Below, piece by piece: positions 1 through 8,989 of a DNA stretch of 44,354 nucleotides; position 1 is the stretch's first letter, and the number at the start of each line of letters is the position of its first letter. Source of the stretch: an uncultured Clostridia bacterium (lineage in GTDB: Bacteria > Bacillota > Clostridia > TANB77 > CAG-508); the NCBI GenBank assembly GCA_944386115.1, contig CALWZV010000006.1:1-44354 (forward strand), read 5' to 3'. A program made the translations under genes and the position numbers. The notes below the pieces were generated by a model that searched no databases, was not told the origin of the DNA, and was given only the letters and a program-made list of their open reading frames with translations.

Positions 1-50
1 AGTCTTCCACCATTTTCAGCAATTTTTTTTGCAATTTTCCCAATTTCCAT
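1..50 (-). CDS. N-terminus of an unidentified protein (cut by window edge)
   Basis: An ATG on the minus strand at 50-48 is preceded by GGAG with six bases of spacing, and the frame stays open to the window edge, giving MEIGKIAKKIAENGGR. Sixteen residues are too few to assign a family. A helix followed by a Gly-Gly turn would suit the start of a nucleotidyltransferase such as a CCA-adding enzyme, but that is a guess. The gene is divergent from the por operon, with about 110 bases of promoter region between them. Confidence 0.5.
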   Translation of the reverse strand, partial: MEIGKIAKKIAENGGR

Positions 51-94
51 ATAAAACTCCCTTTTTCTTTAGATTATATCATACTATAATTTAC

Positions 95-123
95 TTGACA
101 TCTATTTTTTTTGAATATATACT
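95..123 (+). promoter_or_regulatory. Sigma-A-type promoter of the por operon
   Basis: TTGACA at 95-100 and TATACT at 118-123 are separated by 17 bases. They lie about 40 bases upstream of the first por gene and follow the vegetative consensus. Confidence 0.75.
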
Positions 124-164
124 TATCTTATCAATTTTTTTAAAGGAGGTTAAATTTTTAAAAG

Positions 165-743
165 ATGGATAATTTAATTGAAATTAGATGGCATGGTAGA
201 GGTGGACAAGGTGCTAAAACCGCTTCACTTTTACTTGCAGATGCAGCATTTAATACTGGTAAATACATTCAAGGCTTTCCTGAATATGGACCAGAAAGAA
301 TGGGAGCACCTATTACAGCATATAATCGTATAAGTGATTCACCTATTACTATTCATAGTAATATTTATGAACCAGACTATGTTGTTGTAGTTGATGATAC
401 TCTTTTAGGCTCTGTTCCTGTTACACATGGTTTAAAAGAATCTGGTGCTATAATTATTAATACAACACATGATAAAGATTATATAAAATCACGTTTAGAA
501 GGATATAATGGGGATATTTATACAATTGATGCAAGAAAAATATCTATGGAGACTTTAGGTAAATATTTTCCTAATACTCCTATGCTTGCCGCAGTTGTAA
601 AAGTAAGCAAAATTATGTCTGATGAAGAGTTCCTAAATGATATGATAGGATCTTTTAAACATAAATTTGCTAAAAAACCTGAAGTAATTGATGGAAATAT
701 GAAAGCCTTAGAAATGGCTTTAAAGGAAGTTAAAAAAATTTAA
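165..743 (+). CDS. porG: Pyruvate/2-oxoacid:ferredoxin oxidoreductase, gamma subunit
   Basis: This is the gamma subunit of the oxygen-sensitive enzyme that oxidises pyruvate to acetyl-CoA and CO2 and reduces ferredoxin in the cytoplasm. The 192-residue protein has the family's glycine-rich start (WHGRGGQGAKTA, about residues 9-20) and the GFPEYGPERMGAP stretch, and its length is typical. It is the first gene of a gamma-delta-alpha-beta operon, the usual order for four-subunit anaerobic enzymes. The AGGAGG lies about 15 bases before the ATG, which is long, but a stop codon just upstream excludes a longer start. Whether pyruvate or another 2-oxoacid is the substrate cannot be read from sequence alone. 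Confidence 0.93.
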   Translation: MDNLIEIRWHGRGGQGAKTASLLLADAAFNTGKYIQGFPEYGPERMGAPITAYNRISDSPITIHSNIYEPDYVVVVDDTLLGSVPVTHGLKESGAIIINTTHDKDYIKSRLEGYNGDIYTIDARKISMETLGKYFPNTPMLAAVVKVSKIMSDEEFLNDMIGSFKHKFAKKPEVIDGNMKALEMALKEVKKI

Positions 744-765
744 GTAAAGAAAGGAGAAAACAAAA

Positions 766-1056
766 ATGCATGACAAAATAAATTCTAATACACCTTGGCA
801 AGATTTAACAATTGGTGGCAATATATATGAAGCCGGAAATGCTAGGGATTTTAAGACAGGGGATTGGCGTTCTTCAAAACCTGTATATATAAAAGAAAAA
901 TGTAAACAATGCGGTTTGTGTTTTCCTGTTTGCCCAGATGATGCAATACCTGTAAATAAAGAACAAAAAAGAGAAGATTTTAATTATGATTATTGCAAGG
1001 GTTGTGGAGTTTGTAGCAAAGTTTGCCCATTTGGTGCAATTGAAATGAAAGATTAA
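766..1056 (+). CDS. porD: Pyruvate/2-oxoacid:ferredoxin oxidoreductase, delta subunit (2[4Fe-4S] ferredoxin-like)
   Basis: This 96-residue electron-transfer subunit carries two 4Fe-4S motifs in its second half: CKQCGLCFPVC about residues 46-56 and CKGCGVCSKVC about residues 77-87, each followed by the usual Pro. It passes electrons from the catalytic alpha/beta pair to free ferredoxin. It sits 22 bases after porG with its own AAAGGAG site and before porA. Its two CGG trinucleotides are both out of frame (GCC GGA and TGC GGT). Confidence 0.93.
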   Translation: MHDKINSNTPWQDLTIGGNIYEAGNARDFKTGDWRSSKPVYIKEKCKQCGLCFPVCPDDAIPVNKEQKREDFNYDYCKGCGVCSKVCPFGAIEMKD

Positions 1057-1086
1057 TTTTAAAAATGAAAGAAGGAGATTTAATTT

Positions 1087-2269
1087 ATGGGAATTAGAGA
1101 GAGATTAAGTGGTAATGAAGCTGCAGCTACTGCAATGAGACAAATCAACCCAGATGTTGTTGCAGCATTTCCAATAACACCTTCAACTGAAATACCACAA
1201 TATTTTTCTACTTTTGTAAGTAATGGTACAGTTGATACAGAATTTGTTGCAGTTGAAAGTGAACATAGTGCAATGAGTGCTTGTATTGGCGCACAGGCTG
1301 CAGGTGGTAGAGCAATGACTGCTACTTCTGCAAATGGTTTATCTTTAATGTGGGAGATGTTGTATATTGCTTCTAGTTTAAGATTACCAATAGTAATGAG
1401 CTTAGTAAACCGTGCTGTTTCACGGTCCACTAAATATACATAATGATCATTCAGATAGTATGGGAGCAAGAGATTCTGGATGGATTCAATTATTTTCAGA
1501 AAACAATCAAGAAGCATATGATAATTTACTTATGGCACACAGAATTGCTGAACATCCTGATGTTTTATTGCCATTAATGGTATGCCAAGATGGTTTTATA
1601 ACTTCACATTCTATAGAAAACATAGAATTATTAGAAGATGATAAAGTTAAGTCATTTGTTGGTACTTATAAACCTGAGCATTATCTACTTAATGATAAAG
1701 AACCTATGGCAATCGGTCCATTAGATTTACAAAGTTATTTATTTGAACATAAAAAACAACAAGCACAAGCTATGTGTAATGCTAAAAAAGTTATTTTAGA
1801 AGTTGCTAAAGATTTTGAAAAATTAACTGGAAGAAAATATGGATTTTTTGAAAAATATAAATTAGATGATAGTGAAATTGCTATTGTTTGTATGAATTCT
1901 ACTGCTGGTACAGCAAAATATACAGCAGATAATTTAAGAAAAAAAGGTGTAAAAGCTGGAGTTCTTAAAATTCGTTCTTTTAGACCTTTTGCTGCTGAAG
2001 AAGTAGCAAATAGTTTAAAACATTTAAAAGCAATTGCAGTTTTAGATAAAGCAGATTCTTTAAATTCTGCTGGTGGTGCTTTATATGAAGATGTTGTTTC
2101 TGCAATGTTTACAAGTAATATTCATGTTCCAACTGTAAACTATGTTTATGGTATTGGTGGTAGAGACACAACAGAAATGGATATTGCAAAAGTATTTGAG
2201 GATTTACAAGAAATAGTTAAAACTTCTAATATAGGAAATCCTTATAGATATTTAGGATTAAGAGGTTAG
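1087..2269 (+). CDS. porA: Pyruvate/2-oxoacid:ferredoxin oxidoreductase, alpha subunit, joined by +1 shift at CGG
   Basis: This is the alpha subunit that, with PorB, forms the thiamine-diphosphate catalytic core. The start is ATG after AAGGAG. The first 112 codons match the PorA start (GNEAAATAMRQINPDVVAAF; AFPITPSTEIP). The frame then meets CGG at 1423-1425 and would end twelve codons into a short nonsense tail. Skipping one C gives ...VNRAVS-GPLNIHNDHSDSM..., exactly the conserved PorA continuation, and the frame then runs 281 codons to 2269. The total of 393 residues is the normal length. All other subunits of this operon are intact, so decay of this one gene is unlikely. I read it as functional with a recoded glycine at residue 113. 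Confidence 0.88.
1423..1425 (+). other. CGG recoding site in porA (+1, Gly113)
   Basis: The codons are TCA CGG TCC in the upstream frame and TCA-(C)-GGT-CCA when the C is skipped. The glycine belongs to the conserved Ser-Gly-Pro stretch of PorA. Codon phase is exact: 336 bases, or 112 codons, separate the start from this CGG. Confidence 0.85.
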
Positions 2270-2283
2270 AAAGGAGATTTAAA

Positions 2284-3237
2284 ATGGCATATAATTTAAA
2301 AGAAATAGTTGCTACAAAGCCTTCAAGGTTTACAGCTGGACATAGAATGTGTGCTGGTTGTGGTGCACCTGTTGTTGCAAGAATGATTTTAAGAGCTTTA
2401 AAGCCAGAAGATCATGCTGTTATTGCTAATGCAACTGGTTGTATGGAAGTTTCTACATTTATTTATCCATACACTTCTTGGACAGATTCATTTATTCATA
2501 CTGCATTCGAATGTGCTGGTGCAACAATATCTGGTGTTGAAGCAGCATATAAGTCACTTAAGGCTCAAGGTAAATTACCCGATAATAAAGAAACAAAATT
2601 TATTGCATTTGGTGGAGATGGTGGTACTTATGATATAGGTATTCAAAGCTTATCTGGTGCTATGGAAAGAGGACATGATATGGTATATGTGTGCTATGAT
2701 AATGGAGCATATATGAATACTGGTATTCAACGTTCTTCTGCTACCCCAAGATTTGCTGATACTACAACTTCTCCTGCTGGTTCTAAAATTCCAGGTAAAA
2801 TGCAACCGAGAAAAGATTTAACTAAAGTAATTGTTGGTCATCATATTCCTTATGTTGCTCAAACAATTGCAGTAAATAATTTTAAGGATTTATATGAGAA
2901 ATCTGAAAGGGCTATTTATACAAAGGGTGCTTGTTTCTTAAATGTTTTAGCACCATGTCCTAGAGGTTGGGGATATAATACAGAGGATTTAATGCAAATT
3001 AATAAATTAGCTGTTGAAACATGTTATTGGCCACTATATGAAGTAATTGATGGTAAATATGTTATTAATTATAAACCTAAAAATAAATTACCAATTGAAG
3101 AATTTTTAAAACCTCAAAAGAGATTTAAACATATGTTTAAACCAGGAAATGAATGGATGATTCAAGAGTTCCAAAAAGAAGTAGATTCAAGATGGGAAGA
3201 ACTTTTGAAATTAGAAGAAATTACAAATGTTGAATAA
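2284..3237 (+). CDS. porB: Pyruvate/2-oxoacid:ferredoxin oxidoreductase, beta subunit
   Basis: The beta subunit binds thiamine diphosphate and an iron-sulfur cluster. The 317 residues include CAGCGAP near residue 23, ANATGCMEV, and the ThDP/Mg site GGDGGTYDIG around residue 117. The start ATG follows AAAGGAG by six bases, and 14 bases separate it from porA. There is no in-frame CGG. It is the last gene of the operon and is followed at once by a strong intrinsic terminator. Confidence 0.94.
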   Translation: MAYNLKEIVATKPSRFTAGHRMCAGCGAPVVARMILRALKPEDHAVIANATGCMEVSTFIYPYTSWTDSFIHTAFECAGATISGVEAAYKSLKAQGKLPDNKETKFIAFGGDGGTYDIGIQSLSGAMERGHDMVYVCYDNGAYMNTGIQRSSATPRFADTTTSPAGSKIPGKMQPRKDLTKVIVGHHIPYVAQTIAVNNFKDLYEKSERAIYTKGACFLNVLAPCPRGWGYNTEDLMQINKLAVETCYWPLYEVIDGKYVINYKPKNKLPIEEFLKPQKRFKHMFKPGNEWMIQEFQKEVDSRWEELLKLEEITNVE

Positions 3238-3244
3238 AATATAT

Positions 3245-3271
3245 CCCCCGAATATAAATTCGGGGGTTTTT
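3245..3271 (+). terminator. Intrinsic terminator of the por operon
   Basis: A perfect 9-bp stem CCCCCGAAT/ATTCGGGGG with loop ATAA is followed by TTTTT. It lies just after the porB stop and also between two convergent genes. Confidence 0.9.
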
Positions 3272-3276
3272 ATTTC

Positions 3277-4908
3277 TTAAGATGCTTTTTTTCGTAACTC
3301 TAATGCATGTTTTAAAGATATTTCAGTTATTTCGCCACTTGCAATTCTTGCAATTTCTTGTATGCTTTCATTTTCATTTAGCAATTTTATTTTTGTACTT
3401 GTTTTATTGTTTTCTGTTTTTTTGCTTATATAATAATTGTAATCTGCCTTTGCAGCAATTGATGCAAGATGTGTTACACATAATACTTGATGATTTTTAC
3501 TTATTTTTTTTAATTTATTTCCTACGCTATTAGCTGCTATACCACTTATTCCTGTGTCTATTTCATCAAATACTAAAATATCTACTTTATCTACTTCTGC
3601 TAAAACATTTTTTATTGCTAACATTATTCTTGAAATTTCTCCTCCTGATGCAATTTTATTTAACGGCTTAGGTTCTTCTCCAATATTACTTGAAATCAGG
3701 AATTCAACCTTATCTAATCCATTATTAGTAAATATTTTTTCATTATTAAATTCAATCTTTACTTCAAATTTTGCATTTTTCATTTCTAGCTCTTCTAATT
3801 CTTTATTAATTTTTTCTGTTATAATATTTGCTGATAAGTTTCTTATTTCATTCATTTTTATACATAATTTTAACATTTGCTCTTCATTTATTAATAATTG
3901 CTTTTTTAATTGATTCGTATATTCTTCTAAATTTTCTATTGTGTTTATTTCTTGTAATTTATTTTCTTTGTAATTTAAAATCTCTTCTACATTATTTCCA
4001 TATTTTCTTTTTAATGAATATATAATGTTTAACCTATTTTCTATCATTTCCAAGTCGTTTTTATCAAATTCTAAATTATTACTTTTTTCTTCTATGTCTC
4101 TACCAATTTCTTCTATTTCATAATATGTGCCTTTTAGGCTTTCTAAAATATTTGAGTATTCTAAGTTTATATTTTGTATTTTTTCCAAACATCTTATTGC
4201 AGTATATATTGAATCCACAGCATTTTCGTTTATACAGCTACTTGCATTTTGTAAGTTTTCAGATATCTTCTCTGAATTTGCAATAACTTTTCTTTGTTCC
4301 ATTAATTCTTCTTCTTCGCCTATTTTTAATTTTGCCATTTCAATCTCATTTATTTGATATTTTAGTAAATCTAATTTTCTTTGTTTTTCTTTTTCATCTC
4401 CATAATTTCTTTTTAGTTCTTCTTTTATATTAATATATTCATTATAAAGATTCGTATATTCCTTTTTTATGTTTGATAATTCTTTTCCAGAAAATTCATC
4501 TAATAATTTTATATGCTCTGAAACATTAAATAAAGTTTGATTATCATTTTGTCCATGTATGTCTATTATGTTTTGCATAAAGTTCTTTAATTCATTTACA
4601 GTTACTAGTCTACCATTAATTTTACACATATTTCTGCCATTTAAATATATTTCTCTAGATATTATTATGTTTCCATCTACACTATTTTTATTCTCTGGAA
4701 TGTATAAGCAAAGTTCAACATATGAATATTCCTCTCCATTTCTTATCATTTCCTTAGAAAATCTTCCTCCCGCAAGAATAGATAATGCTCCAATTATTAG
4801 TGTTTTTCCAGCACCTGTTTCACCTGTTAATATGTTAAGTCCATTATTGAAATTAATAGTTATATCATCTATAATTCCAATGTTTTTTATATTAAGTGTT
4901 GATATCAT
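3277..4908 (-). CDS. recN: DNA repair ATPase RecN
   Basis: RecN is an SMC-like cytoplasmic ATPase that acts at double-strand breaks. The 543-residue protein has Walker A GETGAGKT at about residues 29-36, a central coiled-coil rich in Lys and Glu, the ABC signature ASGGEISR and Walker B LVFDEIDTG near the C-terminus. I chose the ATG at 4908 because AGGAG lies nine bases upstream; an upstream ATG in the same frame has no ribosome site. Its length is normal for the family. A promoter lies just upstream. No SOS box was recognised. The gene converges on the por operon. Confidence 0.93.
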   Translation of the reverse strand: MISTLNIKNIGIIDDITINFNNGLNILTGETGAGKTLIIGALSILAGGRFSKEMIRNGEEYSYVELCLYIPENKNSVDGNIIISREIYLNGRNMCKINGRLVTVNELKNFMQNIIDIHGQNDNQTLFNVSEHIKLLDEFSGKELSNIKKEYTNLYNEYINIKEELKRNYGDEKEKQRKLDLLKYQINEIEMAKLKIGEEEELMEQRKVIANSEKISENLQNASSCINENAVDSIYTAIRCLEKIQNINLEYSNILESLKGTYYEIEEIGRDIEEKSNNLEFDKNDLEMIENRLNIIYSLKRKYGNNVEEILNYKENKLQEINTIENLEEYTNQLKKQLLINEEQMLKLCIKMNEIRNLSANIITEKINKELEELEMKNAKFEVKIEFNNEKIFTNNGLDKVEFLISSNIGEEPKPLNKIASGGEISRIMLAIKNVLAEVDKVDILVFDEIDTGISGIAANSVGNKLKKISKNHQVLCVTHLASIAAKADYNYYISKKTENNKTSTKIKLLNENESIQEIARIASGEITEISLKHALELRKKAS

Positions 4909-4934
4909 TTTTACCATCTCCTGTTTCTGCAAAT

Positions 4935-4964
4935 AGAATATCATAAACATTTGTTCTTAGTCAA
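4935..4964 (-). promoter_or_regulatory. Promoter of recN
   Basis: On the minus strand TTGACT (4964-4959) and TATTCT (4940-4935) are 18 bases apart, about 30 bases before the recN start. Confidence 0.6.
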
Positions 4965-4989
4965 GAGTTTTTGCAAACATTTTTTTTGC

Positions 4990-5027
4990 AAAAAAAAATA
5001 AAACTATTAAATAATTAATAGTTTTAT
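4990..5027 (-). terminator. Intrinsic terminator of the ferredoxin gene
   Basis: A 13-bp perfect stem ATAAAACTATTAA/TTAATAGTTTTAT with a 4-base loop is followed on the minus strand by a run of T residues, directly after the ferredoxin stop. Confidence 0.8.
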
Positions 5028-5048
5028 TTTCAATTTAATTATAAACTC

Positions 5049-5225
5049 TTATTCTTCATCTGGTACTGGAGCTTCAACTGGGCAAACACTTGCACATGAA
5101 CCACATTCTATACATTGATTTGGATCTATTTCATATTTTCCATCGCCTTGAGATATACAACTTACAGGACATTCCCCTGCACATGCACCACAGCTTATAC
5201 ATTTATCACTTATTTTATATGCCAT
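5049..5225 (-). CDS. Small 2[4Fe-4S] ferredoxin
   Basis: This 58-residue clostridial-type ferredoxin is an electron carrier for anaerobic redox enzymes, very likely including the pyruvate:ferredoxin oxidoreductase nearby. It has two cluster motifs, CISCGACAGECP at about residues 9-20 and CIECGSCASVCP at about residues 38-49, and an acidic tail. The start is ATG at 5225, preceded by AGGAGG with nine bases of spacing. It has its own promoter and terminator, so it is a single-gene unit. Confidence 0.93.
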   Translation of the reverse strand: MAYKISDKCISCGACAGECPVSCISQGDGKYEIDPNQCIECGSCASVCPVEAPVPDEE

Positions 5226-5253
5226 TATTAATACCTCCTTTTTTGTTTAGATT

Positions 5254-5283
5254 ATAATATCAAATTATATATTATTTTGTCAA
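5254..5283 (-). promoter_or_regulatory. Promoter of the ferredoxin gene
   Basis: On the minus strand TTGACA (5283-5278) and TATTAT (5259-5254) are 18 bases apart, about 30 bases upstream of the ferredoxin start. Confidence 0.7.
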
Positions 5284-5288
5284 TATTT

Positions 5289-6206
5289 CTATATATCGTC
5301 TTCTTCATTTTGTTCTATTTTATCTAAATTCTCTAGTTCTTCTAGTTCTTTTAACTCATCACTATCTAAATCATCTATTGGTTCATTCTTTTCTACATTT
5401 TTTATTATTTCTACATCTTTTATATTATATTTTTTATAAAAAATGTCTTCCCCATCTATAAATTTTACTTTTATATTTTCACTTAGTGTTTCTATTCCAC
5501 ACACTTCTCCTTCTCCATCTGCAGTTTTTACAATAGCACCTATTTTAGGTAGTTTTTTTAACTTTTCTTCATACACTTCTTGTTCATATTTTAAACAACA
5601 CATCAATCTTCCACAGTTTCCAGATATTTTTGAAGGATTTAAAGATACATTTTGCTCTTTTGCCATTTTTATTGAAACAGTTTCAAAACTAGCTAAAAAT
5701 GAACAGCAACATAATTCCCTTCCACATACACCATTTCCACCTATTCTTCGTACTTCATCTCTTACTCCTATTTGCCTTAATTCTATCCTTGTTTTAAATA
5801 TTGCTGCTAGTTCTTTTACAAGCTCTCTAAAATCAATTCTTCCATCTGCAGTAAAATAAAATAATATTTTTGTGTTATCAAATTTATATTCAACATCAAG
5901 CAAATTCATGCTAAGTTTATGTTTTTTTATTTTATCGCTGCATATTTCATATGCTTCTTTTTCTTTTCTTTTATTATCTTCATAATGTTTTCTATCTCTA
6001 TCATTTGCAATTCTTATAACATCTTTTAATGGTGATAGGATTTTTTCTTCTTTTACATCTTTAGGTTCAATTACTACTTCTCCGAACTCTTCTCCAGATG
6101 CTGTTTCTACTATTACATTATCATTTTTATTTAGTTTAAAGTTTTTAGGATTAAAGTAATATATTTTTCCTGGTTTTTTAAATCTTATTCCAACTATTTT
6201 TATCAA
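5289..6206 (-). CDS. ricT: PSP1-domain protein RicT (YaaT family)
   Basis: RicT/YaaT belongs to the RicA-RicF-RicT complex, which in Bacillus subtilis binds Fe-S clusters and affects RNase Y, sporulation and competence. The PSP1 domain spans about residues 55-250, with the conserved cysteine cluster GVCGRELCCC and the motif SGNCGRLMCC. I place the start at TTG 6206: it overlaps the holB stop as TTGA, and GGGAGG lies seven bases upstream. An in-frame ATG at 6221 has no ribosome site. The tail after about residue 270 is acidic. The holB-ricT adjacency is the common Firmicute arrangement and indicates translational coupling. Confidence 0.88.
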   Translation of the reverse strand: MIKIVGIRFKKPGKIYYFNPKNFKLNKNDNVIVETASGEEFGEVVIEPKDVKEEKILSPLKDVIRIANDRDRKHYEDNKRKEKEAYEICSDKIKKHKLSMNLLDVEYKFDNTKILFYFTADGRIDFRELVKELAAIFKTRIELRQIGVRDEVRRIGGNGVCGRELCCCSFLASFETVSIKMAKEQNVSLNPSKISGNCGRLMCCLKYEQEVYEEKLKKLPKIGAIVKTADGEGEVCGIETLSENIKVKFIDGEDIFYKKYNIKDVEIIKNVEKNEPIDDLDSDELKELEELENLDKIEQNEEDDI

Positions 6207-7093
6207 GTTATTTCCTCCCATATTTTAATTAACATATTATCTATAGTCATATCAAAATTTGCATTTCTCGCTAGCCTATTTCTAGCTTCTTGTACTATAT
6301 TTAAACAATTTATATATTTATGATTTTCCTGTAATTTATTCCAAAATATTATATTTATATAATCTAAAATTTCATCTATGTTTTCCTTGTTTTTATATAT
6401 TTCATCATTGTTTAAAAGATTTATTCTACTTGTTTTTTCTATATTTGAAAATATATTTTCTATTTTATTATAAAACTCCTTGTTTTCCATTATTTTTGTT
6501 GCTTTTTCCATACTTCCATTAAAACTTTTTAACATATTATCACTTAAGTTTAATGTTCCATATTTTTTTTCTAGAAGTTTTTTCATTTCAATATCACTTA
6601 TATTTTCAAAATATATTTTTGTGCATCTAGATTTTATTGTATTTAGTATGTTTCCTTCATTTTCTACAATTAATATAATTATTGCAAATTCTGGTGGTTC
6701 CTCTAATGTTTTTAATAAACAATTTTGTGCTTCTCTTGTCATCAAATAAGCATTATTTATTATATATATTTTCTTTTCTGAAACAATTGGCTTTTCTATT
6801 ATTTTATTTGTTAGTTCTCTTATTTGTTCTATTTTTATACTATTTCCATCTGGCTCTATAACAAAAAAATCTGGATGATTATTATTATCAAATTCTAAAC
6901 AAGATTTACATTTGTTGCATATTTCTTCTCTATTTAAGCACATTGCTCTTTTTGAAAATTCCTTTGCATATAACATTTTGCCAATTCCACTTTGTCCAAC
7001 AAACATATAACTATGCAAAAATTTATTTTGTTTTATTATTGTATTTAATAATTCTTTTGTTTTTTTGTTTCCTGCCAGAGTTTCAAATGCCAT
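6203..7093 (-). CDS. holB: DNA polymerase III delta-prime subunit
   Basis: This clamp-loader AAA+ subunit helps place the sliding clamp on DNA during replication. The 296 residues show a P-loop GQSGIGKM at about 33-40, the zinc-binding cysteines C52, C59, C62 and C65, and the sensor region NCLLKTLEEPP with the SRC motif after it. The length is a little short for the family but complete at both ends. It lies 19 bases after lepB and overlaps ricT by four bases, so lepB-holB-ricT probably form one transcript. Confidence 0.9.
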   Translation of the reverse strand: MAFETLAGNKKTKELLNTIIKQNKFLHSYMFVGQSGIGKMLYAKEFSKRAMCLNREEICNKCKSCLEFDNNNHPDFFVIEPDGNSIKIEQIRELTNKIIEKPIVSEKKIYIINNAYLMTREAQNCLLKTLEEPPEFAIIILIVENEGNILNTIKSRCTKIYFENISDIEMKKLLEKKYGTLNLSDNMLKSFNGSMEKATKIMENKEFYNKIENIFSNIEKTSRINLLNNDEIYKNKENIDEILDYINIIFWNKLQENHKYINCLNIVQEARNRLARNANFDMTIDNMLIKIWEEIT

Positions 7094-7112
7094 ATCTATT
7101 CCCTTCTTTTAA

Positions 7113-7766
7113 TTATTCTACTTTTCCAAAAACATCAAATGGCCAAAATCTAATTAGAACTTTGCTTTCAATTTTTTCTAATGGAATACAACCAAATCTT
7201 CTACTATCTGTACTTTGTCCTCTGTTATCTCCCATTACAAATACTGTGTTTTCAGGTACAATTATATCTGTAAATGCTCCTGCTAAGCTCTGAGTAATTA
7301 CTCCTTCTGCTAAATATGGTTCTTCATATTCTTCTCCATTTACATATACCTTGTTATCTTTTATTTCTATATGGTCTCCAGGTAATCCAATTACTCTTTT
7401 TATATAACTTGTTTTATTTATTTCTAGAACATAATACATAAATTTATTCCATATTCCTTGAGGTTCATTTTCATATACTGCTACTGGATTGCTTAAGTCT
7501 GCTTCATATGCAGCTACATATGATTTGCTTGGTGCTTCAAATGTTATTATATCCCCTCTTTCAGGCATTTTTTTTGTTGTTCTTACCCATCTATTTAAAA
7601 TAAGTCTTTGATTTTGTTTTAAAGTTGGATACATTGATGGTTGTTTTACAACAGTTGGTGTACCTAAATAATATCTAACAAGTAGTGCTAAAACCACTGC
7701 AATTATTATGCAATATAACCATTCTAATGCCTCTTTTAATTTTGGATTAATTTTTGATTGCTCCAT
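7113..7766 (-). CDS. lepB: Signal peptidase I
   Basis: This membrane serine protease removes signal peptides from secreted proteins. One N-terminal membrane segment covers about residues 16-35. It is followed by the catalytic serine in QPSMYPTL (S44), the catalytic lysine in YIKRVIGLPGD (K123), and the C-terminal GDNRGQSTDSRRFG box. The ATG at 7766 is used because AGGTGG lies just upstream; a GTG nine bases earlier is part of that ribosome site. Length is 217 residues, normal for Gram-positive type I enzymes with a single anchor. Confidence 0.93.
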   Translation of the reverse strand: MEQSKINPKLKEALEWLYCIIIAVVLALLVRYYLGTPTVVKQPSMYPTLKQNQRLILNRWVRTTKKMPERGDIITFEAPSKSYVAAYEADLSNPVAVYENEPQGIWNKFMYYVLEINKTSYIKRVIGLPGDHIEIKDNKVYVNGEEYEEPYLAEGVITQSLAGAFTDIIVPENTVFVMGDNRGQSTDSRRFGCIPLEKIESKVLIRFWPFDVFGKVE

Positions 7767-7871
7767 TATTTCCACCTTTCATTCTCTATAAATAATATAA
7801 TTATACATTAGAATGATAGTTTTATCAATAATTTTGCTTCAAATAGTTTGAAAAATACTCATATATACTTA

Positions 7872-7923
7872 AGAGACACTTTTGCAATATAGCTTAGTTA
7901 AGCTACATTACAAGAGTGCCTCT
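7872..7923 (-). terminator. Long imperfect hairpin after the HD-GYP gene
   Basis: Arms of about 25 bases pair almost completely when transcribed from the minus strand: three G-U wobbles and one mismatch. On the plus strand the wobble pairs would be mismatches, so the structure is suited to minus-strand RNA. It lies 13 bases after the HD-GYP stop. There is no clear T run after it, so it may be a terminator, an mRNA 3' stabiliser or a processing site. Confidence 0.55.
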
Positions 7924-7936
7924 ATATATACATTTG

Positions 7937-8989
7937 TTATACATATCTAGACTGTATTCTTACTATCTCATTATAATCATTTTCCAATATGTCTAAAAAT
8001 ACATCTGCAAGTTTTGGGTCAAATTGTGTACCTTTATTCTTTTTTATTTCTTCTTTTATTACTTCTATACTTAATGCATCTCTGTATGGCCTTTTTGAGC
8101 TCATTGCATCAAAAGTGTCTGCAAGTGCTGCTATTCTTGCTAGATATGGTATAGATTCTCCACTTAGTTTTGATGGATAACCTGTTCCATCATATTTTTC
8201 ATGGTGGTGTTTTACAATTGGCAATATATCTGCAAAAATTGTTGCTGTTGATAAAATATGAGCTCCTATTGAAGGATGATTTTTTATTTGTGAATATTCT
8301 TCATCTGTTAGTTTTTCCTCTTTTAATAACACACTATCTGGAACACCTATTTTGCCTATATCATGAAAAAGTCCACCTATTTTTAATGCTTTGATGTCTT
8401 CTTCAGGTAAACCGAGCTTTTTTCCAATTAATACACAATACTCAGAAACTCTGTCTGAATGACCTCTTGTATATATGTCTTTTGCATCAACAGCCAAACG
8501 TAATGTTTCAATACTTTCCATGTATGCATTTTCTAGTTTTTCATATGTTTCTTTTAACTCCATGTTGATTTGCTTAATTAAATTCATCTGTGATATTGAT
8601 TTAACACCAGACTCCACAAGCAATAACAATTGGTCAGGCTTATCGCTTTTTTCACAATATCCTTGTATATCTAGTCTTTTAATTGTTTCTAAAGGAGGTG
8701 CTAAATCTTTATGTCCAGTAAGTAGAATAATATATAAATCTTTATTGAATTTTCTTATCTCTTCAACTACTTCGTCTCCATGAAGTGGTGTCATTATAAA
8801 ATCTAATATCATCAAATCAAAGTGTTCTTTCTTTACTAATTCTATTGCTTGCATAGGATCTGTAACAGGTGTAAATTCATACCCAGACCTTTTAAAAAAA
8901 ACTGATAATGAATCTAATATTCCTGGTTCATCATCTACCGCTATTATTTTATAGCCCGAATCAACTTGGCTTTGCATATTTTTTCTCAT
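7937..8989 (-). CDS. Response regulator with HD-GYP cyclic-di-GMP phosphodiesterase domain
   Basis: A receiver domain (about residues 15-130; acidic pocket VDDE and phospho-acceptor in LMILDFIM) is joined by a short helix to an HD-GYP domain (about 160-340) with HDIGK, the HHEKYDGTGYP motif and the metal ligands expected for cyclic-di-GMP hydrolysis. It probably links a two-component signal to cyclic-di-GMP level. No kinase is adjacent. The start is taken at ATG 8989; a TTG six bases upstream is also possible because the weak AAGGGGTG serves both. It is divergent from the folate operon and upstream of lepB. Confidence 0.88.
   Translation of the reverse strand: MRKNMQSQVDSGYKIIAVDDEPGILDSLSVFFKRSGYEFTPVTDPMQAIELVKKEHFDLMILDFIMTPLHGDEVVEEIRKFNKDLYIILLTGHKDLAPPLETIKRLDIQGYCEKSDKPDQLLLLVESGVKSISQMNLIKQINMELKETYEKLENAYMESIETLRLAVDAKDIYTRGHSDRVSEYCVLIGKKLGLPEEDIKALKIGGLFHDIGKIGVPDSVLLKEEKLTDEEYSQIKNHPSIGAHILSTATIFADILPIVKHHHEKYDGTGYPSKLSGESIPYLARIAALADTFDAMSSKRPYRDALSIEVIKEEIKKNKGTQFDPKLADVFLDILENDYNEIVRIQSRYV

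Noticed and set aside
1080..1517. Minus-strand open frame opposite porA
   Set aside because: It is antisense to a clearly conserved gene and has no ribosome site or family match.
1087..2269. Calling porA and the seven other split genes pseudogenes
   Set aside because: All breaks share one codon and one repair, no other lesion is present, and several genes are central. Random decay would give mixed indels and stops.
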